Source: Paraburkholderia phytofirmans OLGA172
GTDB taxonomy: Bacteria > Pseudomonadota > Gammaproteobacteria > Burkholderiales > Burkholderiaceae
Reading direction: 5' to 3'
Assembly: GCF_001634365.1 (NCBI RefSeq)
Contig: NZ_CP014579.1
Location: 3,433,622-3,497,621 of the forward strand
Length of the DNA stretch: 64,000 bases
The notes under the pieces were generated by a model. That model did not search any database and was not told the DNA's origin. It worked only from the letters and a program-made list of their open reading frames with translations. Every line of letters begins with the position of its first letter. Positions within the stretch are counted from its first letter, which is position 1. This document shows, piece after piece, positions 1 to 7,973 of this stretch. Both the position numbers and the translations under genes were made by a program.

Positions 1-726
1 CGCCTTCTTGGCAACCGTTTTCTTCACCGCAACCTTCTTCGTCGGTGCGGTCTTTGTCACTGCGACCTTCTTGCCGACGGCTTTCTTGGCAACCGCCTTT
101 TTGGCCGAAGGCTTCGTCTCGCTCGAAGCACGCACATCGGCCGCCGCGCCGGCGCCATCAATCAGAAACTTGCTGCGGTCTTTCGTTCCAGCCAACCACG
201 CCGGCGCCGGACCGCGCCCGCTCCACGTCGCGCCAGACTTCGGGTCACGATATTTGGCAGGCTGCGGCCCCTTCGGCTGCCCCTTGAGGGAAGTCGCACC
301 GACAGAAGCAGATGCCTTCCTGACCGCAGTCTTTGCCTTGCTCACAGCACCCACGCTCGCTGCAGGAGCAGCGTCCGTAACACCTTCAATCAGGAACTTC
401 GTGCGGTCCTTGACCTCGGCAATCCAAGCCGGCGCGCGGCCGTGACCAGTCCAGGTCGCGCCCGTTTTGGGGTGCCGGTACTTCGGTGCCTTTTTGGCTT
501 TGACGCTGCCGACAACTTTAGTCTTGCCGCTTGAGGCATTACCCTTCGGTGCTTTCGCTTCGCGCGTCGCCTTTGCATTGGCCTCGACATCTTCTGTCGT
601 CAATCCGTGCTTAAGCATCAGTGCACGAATTTGGTCGACCGCCGCCTGAGTTTTCTTGGCCAGCAGGGCGTCGGCTTGCAGCTGAAGCTTCTTCACCTTT
701 GCCTGGATTTGCTCTAGTGTTGCCAT
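1..726 (-). CDS. H-NS family DNA-binding protein with two C-terminal modules (partial)
   Basis: The frame is open from ATG at 726 to the window edge (242 codons, no stop), so the C-terminus is missing. Residues 1-45 are helical and charged (start MATLEQIQAKVKKLQLQAD), as expected for the H-NS oligomerisation region. The H-NS DNA-binding motif occurs twice: TWTGHGRAPAWI near residue 90 and TWSGRGPAPAWL near residue 165, each preceded by a KYRxPKxGATW stretch. An Ala/Lys/Val/Thr-rich tail resembling histone H1 starts near residue 200. H-NS proteins bind AT-rich DNA and silence foreign genes. Two modules plus a basic tail is unusual next to the ordinary single-domain H-NS of about 100 residues. 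The ribosome site AAAGGGAG lies just upstream of the start. Confidence 0.88.
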   Translation of the reverse strand, partial: MATLEQIQAKVKKLQLQADALLAKKTQAAVDQIRALMLKHGLTTEDVEANAKATREAKAPKGNASSGKTKVVGSVKAKKAPKYRHPKTGATWTGHGRAPAWIAEVKDRTKFLIEGVTDAAPAASVGAVSKAKTAVRKASASVGATSLKGQPKGPQPAKYRDPKSGATWSGRGPAPAWLAGTKDRSKFLIDGAGAAADVRASSETKPSAKKAVAKKAVGKKVAVTKTAPTKKVAVKKTVAKKA

Positions 727-1030
727 ATGGACTCCCTTTGTTGTTGATTAAATGAGCGCACTATGCCACGTGGATGCATACTACGGCTATAAGGTCACAG
801 GTTGCCGAAGGTTCTGTATGAATCCAGACGCCCAAATACGACATTGAAGAACCGGTTTCCTGGTTCTCCACTCAGCAAGGCCGCTTGCGCCTGCTCCCGA
901 GTTTCCCGGAATGCGACTGCTTGCCATCGGCATGCCTATCCCATCACATCGGCGCAATGCACGTACCGTGCGATTCGCCACAATCGGCGTTCGATGAACG
1001 TCAAGCAATTGTCTTAAGAAGGAATCTTTC
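727..1030. other. intergenic region between two divergent H-NS-type genes
   Basis: About 300 bases separate the start of the minus-strand H-NS gene from the start of the plus-strand H-NS-like gene. It should contain both promoters. I see no convincing coding frame and no strong hexamer pair. Confidence 0.4.
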
Positions 1031-1360
1031 ATGGACGAACGTAAGCGAGACAGCATGATTGCTTATCTCCGCCATCGCATGGACGAGTTTGGCATCAGGC
1101 CAGACGACCTGGCTGCAGCAATAGCAAGCGAAGAAACAGAACAGAAAGAAGCGCGCTACCGTAGTGCAACGGGGAACACCTGGAGCGGCGAAGGCGAAAT
1201 GCCTCAATGGCTTAAACAAGCGACTAGCGCGGGACAATCCATTGAACATTTCGAATTGTCGTCAAAGGCAGCACGCACGGTTCAGTCTGCCCGAGCCGGT
1301 GTGGATTGGCGTGATGACCCATTTGCAGGCACCCCGCTTGCACGCGGTCAGCGCCAATAG
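1031..1360 (+). CDS. short H-NS-like histone family protein
   Basis: A 109-residue protein. The H-NS C-terminal motif TWSGEGEMPQWLK is at residues 50-62, preceded by a short helical N-terminus (MDERKRDSMIAYLRHRMDEF). It probably binds DNA as a small nucleoid-associated protein. An AAGGA ribosome site lies about 8 bases before the ATG. It is divergent from the larger H-NS gene at 726, so the two may share control. The region after residue 65 carries no feature I recognise. The family call rests on the motif and is fairly safe; the regulatory role is inference. Confidence 0.75.
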   Translation: MDERKRDSMIAYLRHRMDEFGIRPDDLAAAIASEETEQKEARYRSATGNTWSGEGEMPQWLKQATSAGQSIEHFELSSKAARTVQSARAGVDWRDDPFAGTPLARGQRQ

Positions 1361-1412
1361 TGAACCAATACGTCAGCTGCATGGCGGAGTCGCTAAAGAA
1401 CTAAGAGGCACC

Positions 1413-1954
1413 GTGAAAGCCCATATTTTGCTTTTTGCTGCGCTGCTGACCGTTCATGTGGTGGCGCATGCGGAGGACCAGCAATGCGCTGCGGCGCGCA
1501 AGCAAGCGGTTCCTGCATCGCTGAAGGTGGTCAACGAGATTGATGCCCATGTCGAGCAGGTCCCACCGGACGAGGCGAACTACTTGCAAACGGAATACGT
1601 CGCTGCAATCAAAGACCACAACCAAGCGCGTTACAACATGCTGGTGGACCGCCCCCTTACTACGCCGCGTGGGCTTTGCACGGCTCCTTGGCACGGGTTC
1701 GTGAAGAACTGACTGGCATGGGGGGCCCGGCGTATGGCGAGTCGCTCGAGCGTTTTCAGACCAAGAAGGCTGCTTTTGTGATGGCCAGATTGAGCTTCGC
1801 AGTGAACGACTGGATGGCATACTCCCGCGTTGACAGCGCTCGCAAGCCGCACGTCCTCAACGAAGAACAGCAGGAACGCTACAGCGAGCAGTTGGGAAGC
1901 CTTTCGGCAATCCTTGCGACATACATCGGCTGCACAGTCGACGCAATCAAGTAG
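1413..1954 (+). pseudogene. secreted protein of unknown function, frameshifted
   Basis: GTG at 1413 follows an AAGAGG site and opens with a signal peptide (MKAHILLFAALLTVHVVAHA). This frame stops at 1712. From about position 1652 a second frame continues the protein to a stop at 1954 (PPYYAAWALHGSLARVREEL...). The switch lies in a run of five Cs (1652-1656). Restoring one C would give a single protein of about 180 residues. It could be a true mutation, a slippage site or a sequencing error. Function is unknown; it lies just upstream of a lipoprotein gene. Confidence 0.6.
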
Positions 1955-1987
1955 CTTAAATTCAAGACCATCGGGGGATGGAACGTC

Positions 1988-2824
1988 ATGAACAAGAGAT
2001 TAATCGCCAGTTCGGTCGCCATGGCATTGCTCGCAGGATGTAGCAGCGTCGGGCCGGGTTTTGCGAACCATCCTGCTGACTGCGCGATAGGCATCGCGTG
2101 GGCTGACTGCCTACCTGGCACGCGGGGATACGCGAACGGCGGCGGGAGCCTGCACCGGAAAGAAGCAGCAGACGCGGCGAAGGCGCAGCACGACGCATTG
2201 GCAGCGCAGTATGAATCCGCGTTAAAGCAGTGCGAGGCCGACATGTCGACGCATGAGCTCGACCCGCTCCGCGACAAAATTCAATTTGCTCGCAAGTTCG
2301 ACGACGCGCCGCCGTTCCAATACGCATCGCTCGACGCGTTCCCGTCTGCCGCCGACCGGCCGCTCATCGCGAAGTGGGCGACCCTCCGGGACGATTGCAT
2401 CAGACGCGAGCATGCTATTGACGTGATTCCGCCCAATGCGACGCCTCTCGACGTTACGCTTATCAAACAAGAGCAAGCATTCGGACAAGAGGCCGAAGCT
2501 AAAGTGGGCGAGCTGGTCGTCGCGCTCTACCAACAGAAACTGACGTACGGCGAGTTTGCACAGCGCCGATATGCAATTGGCAAAGCAGCGGTCGACGCTT
2601 CGCGGCAGTATCGGGAAGCTCGTTTGATTCAGGACCAGGACCGCCAGCTCCAGGCGCAGCAGATTGCTAATCAGCAATTCGCGAACAACCTCAATGCCTG
2701 GTCGAACTCCATGCAAGCCGTCAACGCCCGCCAGCCGCAGACTGTTCATCTGAACACCGTGAATAGCGGTGTGCATTGCACGTCTGCCAGCTTTGGAAAC
2801 ATAGTCAACACGAACTGCAACTGA
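1988..2824 (+). CDS. putative lipoprotein, unknown function
   Basis: A 278-residue protein. It starts with a lipoprotein signal peptide and the lipobox LAGC, so Cys18 should be lipidated and the mature protein membrane-anchored. The body is rich in Ala, Gln and charged residues, with a helical, Gln-rich stretch near residues 205-240. The C-terminal end has two cysteines (VHCTS and NTNCN). The ATG at 1988 has a purine-rich site (GGGGGATGGAA) just upstream. The gene follows the broken secreted-protein gene by 33 bases and may share its transcript. I do not recognise the family. Confidence 0.7.
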   Translation: MNKRLIASSVAMALLAGCSSVGPGFANHPADCAIGIAWADCLPGTRGYANGGGSLHRKEAADAAKAQHDALAAQYESALKQCEADMSTHELDPLRDKIQFARKFDDAPPFQYASLDAFPSAADRPLIAKWATLRDDCIRREHAIDVIPPNATPLDVTLIKQEQAFGQEAEAKVGELVVALYQQKLTYGEFAQRRYAIGKAAVDASRQYREARLIQDQDRQLQAQQIANQQFANNLNAWSNSMQAVNARQPQTVHLNTVNSGVHCTSASFGNIVNTNCN

Positions 2825-2850
2825 GCGTCGCCTGCACCGCGAACAGCCCG

Positions 2851-3177
2851 CTAGGTGTGAAATAGATACGTGCTCGCTTGTTTGAGCTCGTACTCTCGAG
2901 TCGTCGCCTCAGTTCGGGTATAGCACGGCAGCGTGCAGTACTCTATCCGAGGCAGGTTCCGGAGGATGTAGTCGCGCAGCGGCGCGTTGTTACGTGTGCC
3001 GGCACCGAGCGGGGTCGGTAGCAGCGAGCTCATACGCAACGCGACGTTGCCTCCGCTGCCACAATATACAAGGGCATCTTCATTGCGCAGTTCGTAGACG
3101 CCCGGGCCAAACGGCGCGACAAGAATTCCGAAGTTGCGCGGGTCTGGAAAAGCTCGCCATTCTGACCAGTCAGGCAT
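2851..3177 (-). CDS. GIY-YIG-like domain protein
   Basis: A 108-residue protein. The pattern GVY (residues 26-28), YCG (38-40), a following Arg (R48) and a Glu-rich helix near the end (TREYELKQ, 93-100) match the layout of the small GIY-YIG nuclease fold, with YCG in place of YIG. GIY-YIG proteins cut DNA using the Tyr pair, an Arg and a Glu. Whether this one is active is not clear. It faces the lipoprotein gene (convergent, 26 bases apart). Alternatives include an inactive GIY-YIG-like scaffold protein. Confidence 0.6.
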   Translation of the reverse strand: MPDWSEWRAFPDPRNFGILVAPFGPGVYELRNEDALVYCGSGGNVALRMSSLLPTPLGAGTRNNAPLRDYILRNLPRIEYCTLPCYTRTEATTREYELKQASTYLFHT

Positions 3178-3235
3178 CGTTGCCTCCTATCTCGCCCGAT
3201 AGCCTACATGAAAAGCCCGGTTGTGCGGGCTGTGG

Positions 3236-3475
3236 TCAGATGCCTTCCTGGGACATTGTTTTCAGTTCGTATTCGACGCGGTACCCGTCGTCGCAGGCAT
3301 AGACCCGTCGGCCGGCGCCGGTGTCCGTGGTCAGGTAGCAATGCTCTTTGGCGACCACGTTGTGCCACGCGTAGCGCTTGAACTGGGGGCTGTCGGCGGA
3401 CCAGTTGGCCAGGCAGGCGAAGGCGATGAGAGCGCAGCTGGCAAGCAGGGCGGCGTCTTGGCGGTCGCGCGTCAT
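3236..3475 (-). CDS. small membrane-anchored protein, unknown
   Basis: A 79-residue protein with one hydrophobic segment near residues 8-25 (ALLASCALIAFACLANW) followed by a short soluble domain with Cys pairs (EHCYLTT, VYACDD). Its ATG overlaps the TGA of the terminase-like fragment upstream (ATGA), which suggests it was translated from the same phage-derived transcript. No family recognised. Confidence 0.5.
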   Translation of the reverse strand: MTRDRQDAALLASCALIAFACLANWSADSPQFKRYAWHNVVAKEHCYLTTDTGAGRRVYACDDGYRVEYELKTMSQEGI

Positions 3476-3759
3476 TCCTCTCCGCCCATGCCCAGCGCAA
3501 CGCTGCGAGGGTTCTCCCGGTACCGGACCATGCCCTTGACGTTGAGCAGCCCACCGTCTTCGGCGTAGGGGCGTTGCTGATACAACGCAGCCCAGTCATA
3601 GGCCGGGAGAATGGCTTTCTTCTTCTCCAGCAGAAAGTCGACAGGGCACCCGACGCTGGACTTGCGCGAGAGTTTTGCTCCACCTGCCCGTGCTTCAAAC
3701 CCTTTCGCATAGCCTTGTACGTGGACGCAGCCTTCTCCGGGGGGGTACAGGTCATCGTT
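3472..3759 (-). pseudogene. remnant of a phage terminase large subunit
   Basis: An open minus-strand frame ends at 3472 and has no ATG, and no GTG before the conserved part. Its last 56 residues contain the pattern ALYQQRPYAEDGGLL, which matches the ALYQQRP...G signature near the C-terminal end of many phage large terminase subunits. The frame stays open back to a stop near 3836, but upstream residues do not look conserved. I read it as the tail of a deleted prophage gene. Its stop overlaps the next small gene (ATGA). Confidence 0.5.
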
Positions 3760-3928
3760 TTTGCGTCACCTCGGCGACAAACCCCTTGTTTTAGGGCCTC
3801 GCCCGTTGCAGATTCACATCCGTGTTGCTACGCTAGCGCCAGCCTGAGGATTTAGGCCTTTGCGTATTGTCGGTGACTACGCAAAGACAAAGGTCTCGGG
3901 CCAACCTTTGACCAATGACGAGGAATCT

Positions 3929-4387
3929 ATGGCAACAACGAGTGCAACGAAAGCTGCAGCAAAACCGGCTCCGAAGAAGGTGGTGACTCCGGTCGAGAAA
4001 AAGGCGAAGGCACCGACGGTGAAGAAGGCTGCGGCTCCTGTCACGAGGACGGCGGTCGCTGCCACGCCACTGAAGCCCATCAAGGATTCGTTCACGAAGG
4101 CTTCGCTCACAACCCATCTTGCCGAGCGCGCAGGTGTCGAGCCGAAAGCGGCGAAAGCTCTGATGGCCGCTCTGGAAGAAACGGTGCTCGCGTCGGTCCA
4201 CAAGAAGGGCGCGAAGGAATTCACGCTGCCCGGTCTGCTGAAGGTTGTTGCTCAGGACGTGCCGGCAAAGAAGAAGCGCTTCGGCAAGGACCCGTTCACG
4301 GGTGAAGACAAGTGGTTTGCCGCGAAGCCCGCTTCGGTGCGTCTGAAAGTTCGCCCGCTGAAGAAGCTGAAGGACGCCGCTCTCTAA
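3929..4387 (+). CDS. HU-like DNA-binding protein with basic N-terminal tail
   Basis: ATG at 3929 follows GAGGA and gives 152 residues. A longer in-frame start at 3860 has no good ribosome site. Residues 1-50 form an Ala/Lys/Pro/Val-rich tail like histone H1. Residues 55-150 have the HU/IHF layout: a helix pair (FTKASLTTHLAERAGVEPK) and a beta region containing the LPGLLKV and DPFTGEDKWF segments that form the DNA-binding arm. Such proteins bend and compact DNA. A strong terminator follows at 4407. The tail distinguishes it from the 90-residue housekeeping HU. Confidence 0.82.
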   Translation: MATTSATKAAAKPAPKKVVTPVEKKAKAPTVKKAAAPVTRTAVAATPLKPIKDSFTKASLTTHLAERAGVEPKAAKALMAALEETVLASVHKKGAKEFTLPGLLKVVAQDVPAKKKRFGKDPFTGEDKWFAAKPASVRLKVRPLKKLKDAAL

Positions 4388-4406
4388 ACCGAGACGCTGG
4401 AAAGGA

Positions 4407-4440
4407 AGCCCCTCGCGACGGAAGTCTGAGGGGCTTTTTT
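4407..4440 (+). terminator. Rho-independent terminator after the HU-like gene
   Basis: A stem of AGCCCCTC paired with GAGGGGCT, loop of about 13 bases, followed by six or more Ts. It lies 20 bases after the HU-like stop codon. Confidence 0.85.
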
Positions 4441-4555
4441 GCTTCTATGCCTGAGGCGTACGGGCCTTCATTTAATTTGGCTACTCAAGATGAGCTGGGC
4501 GATACTGCGGAGCACTTGGCGTCCACTGCGAGGAGCAACACATGCGAGGACGACC

Positions 4556-4858
4556 TCATCTCAGCAACGATGGGAAGTCGAGCGCACCTACCTTTGACTG
4601 AGCGGGGTCCGATTGAAGCTCTTGAAGCGGGGCAACTATCGTCGCGACATAGCCGCCCTGTGCGCTCAAGGTGACAATTTCCTCGTCTGAGGGGAGGACA
4701 GTGAGCCCCGTCATGTCGGAGCGGAGCGCGCGGACCTTGGCTCGATACTGTTCGATGGCGAGGGCGACGGCGGCAGTCGTGCTCATGTCCGCCGTACCGG
4801 TCATGCCCGCGCAGATGCGGTTGTTCAGGAGGTCGACCCAGGCTGGGGCCAGGGCCAC
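4556..4858 (-). CDS. hypothetical protein
   Basis: A 100-residue frame with a balanced, helical composition and no recognisable motif. Its first 34 bases overlap the end of the gene upstream (4825-5376) in a different frame. Shorter starts at residue 19 or 25 (MSTTAAVALAIEQYRAKVRA) would shrink or remove that overlap. Likely co-transcribed with the upstream gene. No function can be assigned. Confidence 0.5.
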   Translation of the reverse strand: MALAPAWVDLLNNRICAGMTGTADMSTTAAVALAIEQYRAKVRALRSDMTGLTVLPSDEEIVTLSAQGGYVATIVAPLQELQSDPAQSKVGALDFPSLLR

Positions 4859-5376
4859 CCCCTCTTTTCATCGGACGCCCCCCACTCCGCAGGCGGAGCA
4901 GTCTCGACCGACGCCTCGACAGGGCTCGCCTCTTCAGACGCGTCGTGCGCGGGTTCCAGCGAGGCGTCCGCCTTCATCTCGGGCAGGTCCTCCCCAAACC
5001 ACTTCACCTCTTTCCGGATGTGAGTCACATAGACTTTCCAGCCCTCGGGGTTGCCCTCGAACAGGTCGTGCTCGACGGTGGAGGCCAAGGCTTTGCGATT
5101 CAAGTGCTCTTCGAGCAGTTCCTTTGGCCACAGGAAGAATGCGCTCGCGGCGCGCTCTGTGAATGCCGCAGCAGTCATGGCGGAGCTGATGCCTCGCAGA
5201 AACTCGAACTCCTGCAGCGCCTCCTCATCCTCGGCCAACTGCACCACCGGGGCTTCCGGCCGGTTCAACTTGGCCACCCAGCTCATCGCTTCCAAGATGT
5301 CACCAAGGTGCAGCAACAGTTGTCGCCTGTCAAAACGGTCGTCCACAGTTCCCTCCGAGCTAAAGTACGCAATCAT
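4825..5376 (-). CDS. hypothetical protein
   Basis: I place the start at the ATG at 5376 (MIAYFSSEGTVDDRF), giving 183 residues. The frame stays open further upstream, but that part is Ser/Arg-rich and antisense-like. The middle part is helical and acidic (LAEDEEALQEFEFL). The C-terminal 45 residues are Glu/Ala/Pro-rich and probably disordered. Not a family I recognise. Next gene downstream overlaps it. Confidence 0.5.
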   Translation of the reverse strand: MIAYFSSEGTVDDRFDRRQLLLHLGDILEAMSWVAKLNRPEAPVVQLAEDEEALQEFEFLRGISSAMTAAAFTERAASAFFLWPKELLEEHLNRKALASTVEHDLFEGNPEGWKVYVTHIRKEVKWFGEDLPEMKADASLEPAHDASEEASPVEASVETAPPAEWGASDEKRGWPWPQPGSTS

Positions 5377-5596
5377 TCTACCGCCCGAAGCGGGAGCTTC
5401 GGACGCGAATCTGCCGGAAGGCCGGCCGCTTGTCCTCGGCAGTGTGTCTTGTTCTGATTCCGTCCGGAGCGCATCACGCGCGGGCCATATCCGTGCAGAC
5501 TCCACCAGGTTCGCCGGCGTGAGCCACGTCGAGGTAAATTGACGCGTGCGGTCGCGTCCCGGACTGGCTACAGTGGACGGACCAAGGGAGGCGAAC

Positions 5597-5938
5597 ATGG
5601 CTGAATCCAATCCGCTCAAGCTGTCGCATGAACAATTGCGCGCCACACTCGCGGCGCAGTCGCTGCCGTTTGTCGAACTGTTCGAGCGACAAGGCGTATC
5701 GCTGGAGTTGTTCTCGCCACGCACCGCCGACATGCAGCAACCGCACGACCGCGACGAGTTATATTTTGTCGCGTCAGGTCACGGCACGTTCCGGCGCGAG
5801 GATGAAGTTGTTGCTTTCGAGACCGGAGATTTTCTGTTCGTTGCTGCACATGTGCCACATCGCTTCGAAACCTTCAGCGATGACTTTCAGACGTGGGTCG
5901 TGTTCTTCGGGTCCGTTATTCCACACCCGACGCGATAG
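5597..5938 (+). CDS. small cupin domain protein
   Basis: A 113-residue protein with a single cupin barrel. Cupin motif 1 is visible as PHDRDELYFVASGHG (residues 49-63, ligands H50 and E54 likely) and motif 2 as GDFLFVAAHVPHRFE (77-91, H88). Such proteins bind a metal and act as small enzymes or sensors; the substrate is not evident. AGGGAGG lies before the ATG at 5597, which decides the start over longer frames. Confidence 0.82.
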   Translation: MAESNPLKLSHEQLRATLAAQSLPFVELFERQGVSLELFSPRTADMQQPHDRDELYFVASGHGTFRREDEVVAFETGDFLFVAAHVPHRFETFSDDFQTWVVFFGSVIPHPTR

Positions 5939-6003
5939 ACTGGTTACGCCCGCAGGATGTTGAAGCTCCGACCGCGCGCGTGGAAGCTGACGACAAAGAT
6001 GGG

Positions 6004-6234
6004 ATGCTTAAAACCCGGCTCGTGCGAGTACGCGGCCGCGTGCAGGGCATCGGCTATCGCGAAGCCTCGGTACGCCGCGCCTAGGCGCTGGGCGTCATGG
6101 GCTGGGTCCGACACTGCATGGACGATTCGGTAGAAGCGATGCTGCAGGGCTCGCCGGAGCAGCTTGCCGACATGTGCCCCTTGTTCAGCGAGGACTCGTC
6201 CGCAGCGCTAGTCGACGAGCTTGAGGTAACCCGG
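6004..6234 (+). pseudogene. acylphosphatase, broken by an in-frame stop
   Basis: ATG at 6004 opens VRVRGRVQGIGYREASV, the acylphosphatase phosphate-binding loop. An amber stop (6082-6084) interrupts it, and the same frame resumes as ALGVMGWVRHCMDDSVEAML, the second conserved block. The catalytic Asn of the GWVxN motif is His here. The intact copy at 34978-35271 in this window has GFRHATV and GWVAN, so this copy is a decayed paralogue. Acylphosphatases hydrolyse carboxyl-phosphate bonds. Confidence 0.75.
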
Positions 6235-6561
6235 TCCGTGCGGCAAGAGCCAGACTGCTGCATCGGCGGGCACCTGTTGGTGCCATATGAGCAGTACGCG
6301 CAACAATCCCCGGGTCTCGGCCTGAGCAATGTCTTGCAATGTTCGAATTCGTTAAACCACACACAAGCGTCGCTCGCACACGCCGCGCATCGCCACATCG
6401 CGACATCGCGACATCGCGACATACGATTGACTTTCGGGCGCTCTACCCTAGGATGGTCTTTTGCTGCGTCGCAATAGCGATTCCAACTCTACGACTCGTC
6501 GTTCGTGATTCCGTTCTACGGTTTCCCGGACATTCGGCACTTCACCCCTATGGAGGTAGTG
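6235..6561. other. non-coding stretch before the phasin gene
   Basis: No gene is supported here beyond the tail of the acylphosphatase remnant. It contains a short 8-bp tandem repeat (6395-6423) and presumably the phasin promoter. Confidence 0.4.
6395..6423. repeat. 8-bp tandem repeat, three and a half copies
   Basis: The unit ACATCGCG is repeated three times in a row (6395-6418) and a partial copy ACATA follows. It lies about 140 bases upstream of the phasin start. Likely a simple slippage repeat. Confidence 0.8.
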
Positions 6562-7140
6562 ATGAGCAATCTTGCCCCGGAACAATTGGTCGCCGCGCAG
6601 AAAGCCGGTTTCGAAACGACGCTTGGTCTCTTGAGCAAAGCGTTCGAAGCCATCGAAAAGCTGGTCGAGCTGAATGTGCAAGCGGTCAAATCGACCCTTG
6701 CCGAAAGTCAGGAAATCCTGGCCAAGGCGTTTGCGGCCAAAGAGCCGCAGGAGTTGTTCGCGCTGCCTGCGAGCCAGACGCAACCCGCCATAGAAAAAGC
6801 GCAGTCGTACTGGCGCCATGTCTACGAAATCGTGTCCAGCACCCAGACCGAACTCGCCGCGCTCGCAGAAGCTCAGCTCAAGCAGTACCAGCAGGATTCG
6901 CAAGCTTTCGTCGACAGCCTCGCGAAGAACGCGCCGGCAGGAAGTGAAGCAGTCTTGTCCGCATGGAAGTCCGCTATTGCGACCGCCACCGAAACCGCCA
7001 GCTCAGCGTACCGCGCTGCCCAGGAGACAACGAAACAGGTTGTCGAAAACGCCGAAAGCAACGTCAGCGCAGCGTCTGCCGCCTCGGCCAAGTCGACTAA
7101 ACAAGCCATTGAACAGGTCGAAGCGGTCGAGAAGAAATAA
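6562..7140 (+). CDS. phasin family protein (PHA granule-associated)
   Basis: A 192-residue, almost wholly helical protein starting MSNLAPEQLVAAQKAGFET, typical of Burkholderiales phasins. Phasins coat polyhydroxyalkanoate granules and set their number and size. The first 110 residues match the granule-associated domain. The C-terminal part is an Ala/Ser/Lys-rich helix. I chose the ATG at 6562 because GGAGG is 6 bases upstream; the ATG at 6550 has no such site. A terminator follows at 7176. Confidence 0.9.
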   Translation: MSNLAPEQLVAAQKAGFETTLGLLSKAFEAIEKLVELNVQAVKSTLAESQEILAKAFAAKEPQELFALPASQTQPAIEKAQSYWRHVYEIVSSTQTELAALAEAQLKQYQQDSQAFVDSLAKNAPAGSEAVLSAWKSAIATATETASSAYRAAQETTKQVVENAESNVSAASAASAKSTKQAIEQVEAVEKK

Positions 7141-7175
7141 GGTCGTTGAGGTCGCGGTTGCCCAGGAAATTTTCA

Positions 7176-7198
7176 AAGCGAGCTCTGCTCGCTTTTTT
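7176..7198 (+). terminator. terminator after the phasin gene
   Basis: The stem AAAGCGAGC / GCTCGCTTT with loop TCT is followed by a T run, 35 bases after the phasin stop. Confidence 0.85.
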
Positions 7199-7416
7199 GT
7201 GAGTGCCCTTTTTCGACTCCCTTTTTGGCGGCAACCAGTGCACCTCGGACGCTGTCACGGACCTACCGGTTACGCCGGTTCTGTGACCGCTGTGAACACG
7301 CTATCGAGGTCCATGGCCGTGCTCTCGAACAAAAGCGGTGGCCTTCTCATCCCATGCGGGCGCGGTCAATCAAGTACGCGCCCCCGTCCACGTTCACAAT
7401 CGGCAAACAGCCGAAA

Positions 7417-7448
7417 AAAGAATGGTCCGCCATAGCGGACCATTCTTT
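7417..7448 (-). terminator. terminator after the cold-shock gene
   Basis: A 14-bp perfect stem (AAAGAATGGTCCGC with its complement, loop CATA) followed on the minus strand by six Ts. It ends 25 bases past the cold-shock stop codon. Confidence 0.85.
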
Positions 7449-7473
7449 GCAAGATAGCGAGCGCGCCAAGCTA

Positions 7474-7677
7474 TCAGATAGGCATGATGTTCGCCGCTTG
7501 CTTGCCCTTGGGGCCCTGCTTTACTTCGAAGCTCACCTTTTGTCCCTCCTGAAGGGACTTGAATCCCTCTGCCTTCACCTCCGAAAAATGTGCGAACAGG
7601 TCTTCGCCGCCGTCGTCTGGCGTAATGAAGCCAAAGCCCTTCGCATCGTTAAACCACTTCACGGTACCGGTTGCCAT
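7474..7677 (-). CDS. CspA-type cold-shock protein (copy 1)
   Basis: A 67-residue single cold-shock domain. RNP1 is KGFGFI (residues 13-18) and RNP2 is DLFAHF (26-31), the nucleic-acid binding surface that melts RNA secondary structure. The ATG at 7677 ([14 protein letters not shown]) is the family start; the frame extends further upstream but that part is not cold-shock-like. A nearly identical copy lies at 12151-12354. Confidence 0.95.
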   Translation of the reverse strand: MATGTVKWFNDAKGFGFITPDDGGEDLFAHFSEVKAEGFKSLQEGQKVSFEVKQGPKGKQAANIMPI

Positions 7678-7973
7678 GATTGTTTCCAAAATTGAAATAG
7701 GCCGCGTTATATAGACGCCATCGGCCGCGTCGTAGATGCGTTCAATGTCTTCGGATGACGGAATGTCACAGTCCACTGCGATTGGCGTAGCCGTCATTGG
7801 GCGATGCTTGCTGAAATGGAACAGACCGCCACGCGTAAACCGTATGCGAACTTGTAGCGCGGCACAATGGACGTCTTTCCGGACTGCCGGATGGCCGGAT
7901 GACTGGCCAGGGGCTCCGGGCCCTTGGCTTTACCGCGCCAGCGCATACTATCGGGAGGCCTCCGGAGCCCATC

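Larger units (their letters stand above)
7141..7473. other. intergenic region between convergent phasin and cold-shock genes
   Basis: It holds one terminator for each flanking gene (7176 and 7417). I see no gene between them. Confidence 0.5.

Noticed and set aside
4825..5733. Longer 302-residue version of the hypothetical gene at 4825
   Set aside because: The first 119 residues are Ser/Arg-rich and antisense to the start of the cupin gene; the ATG at 5376 is more natural.
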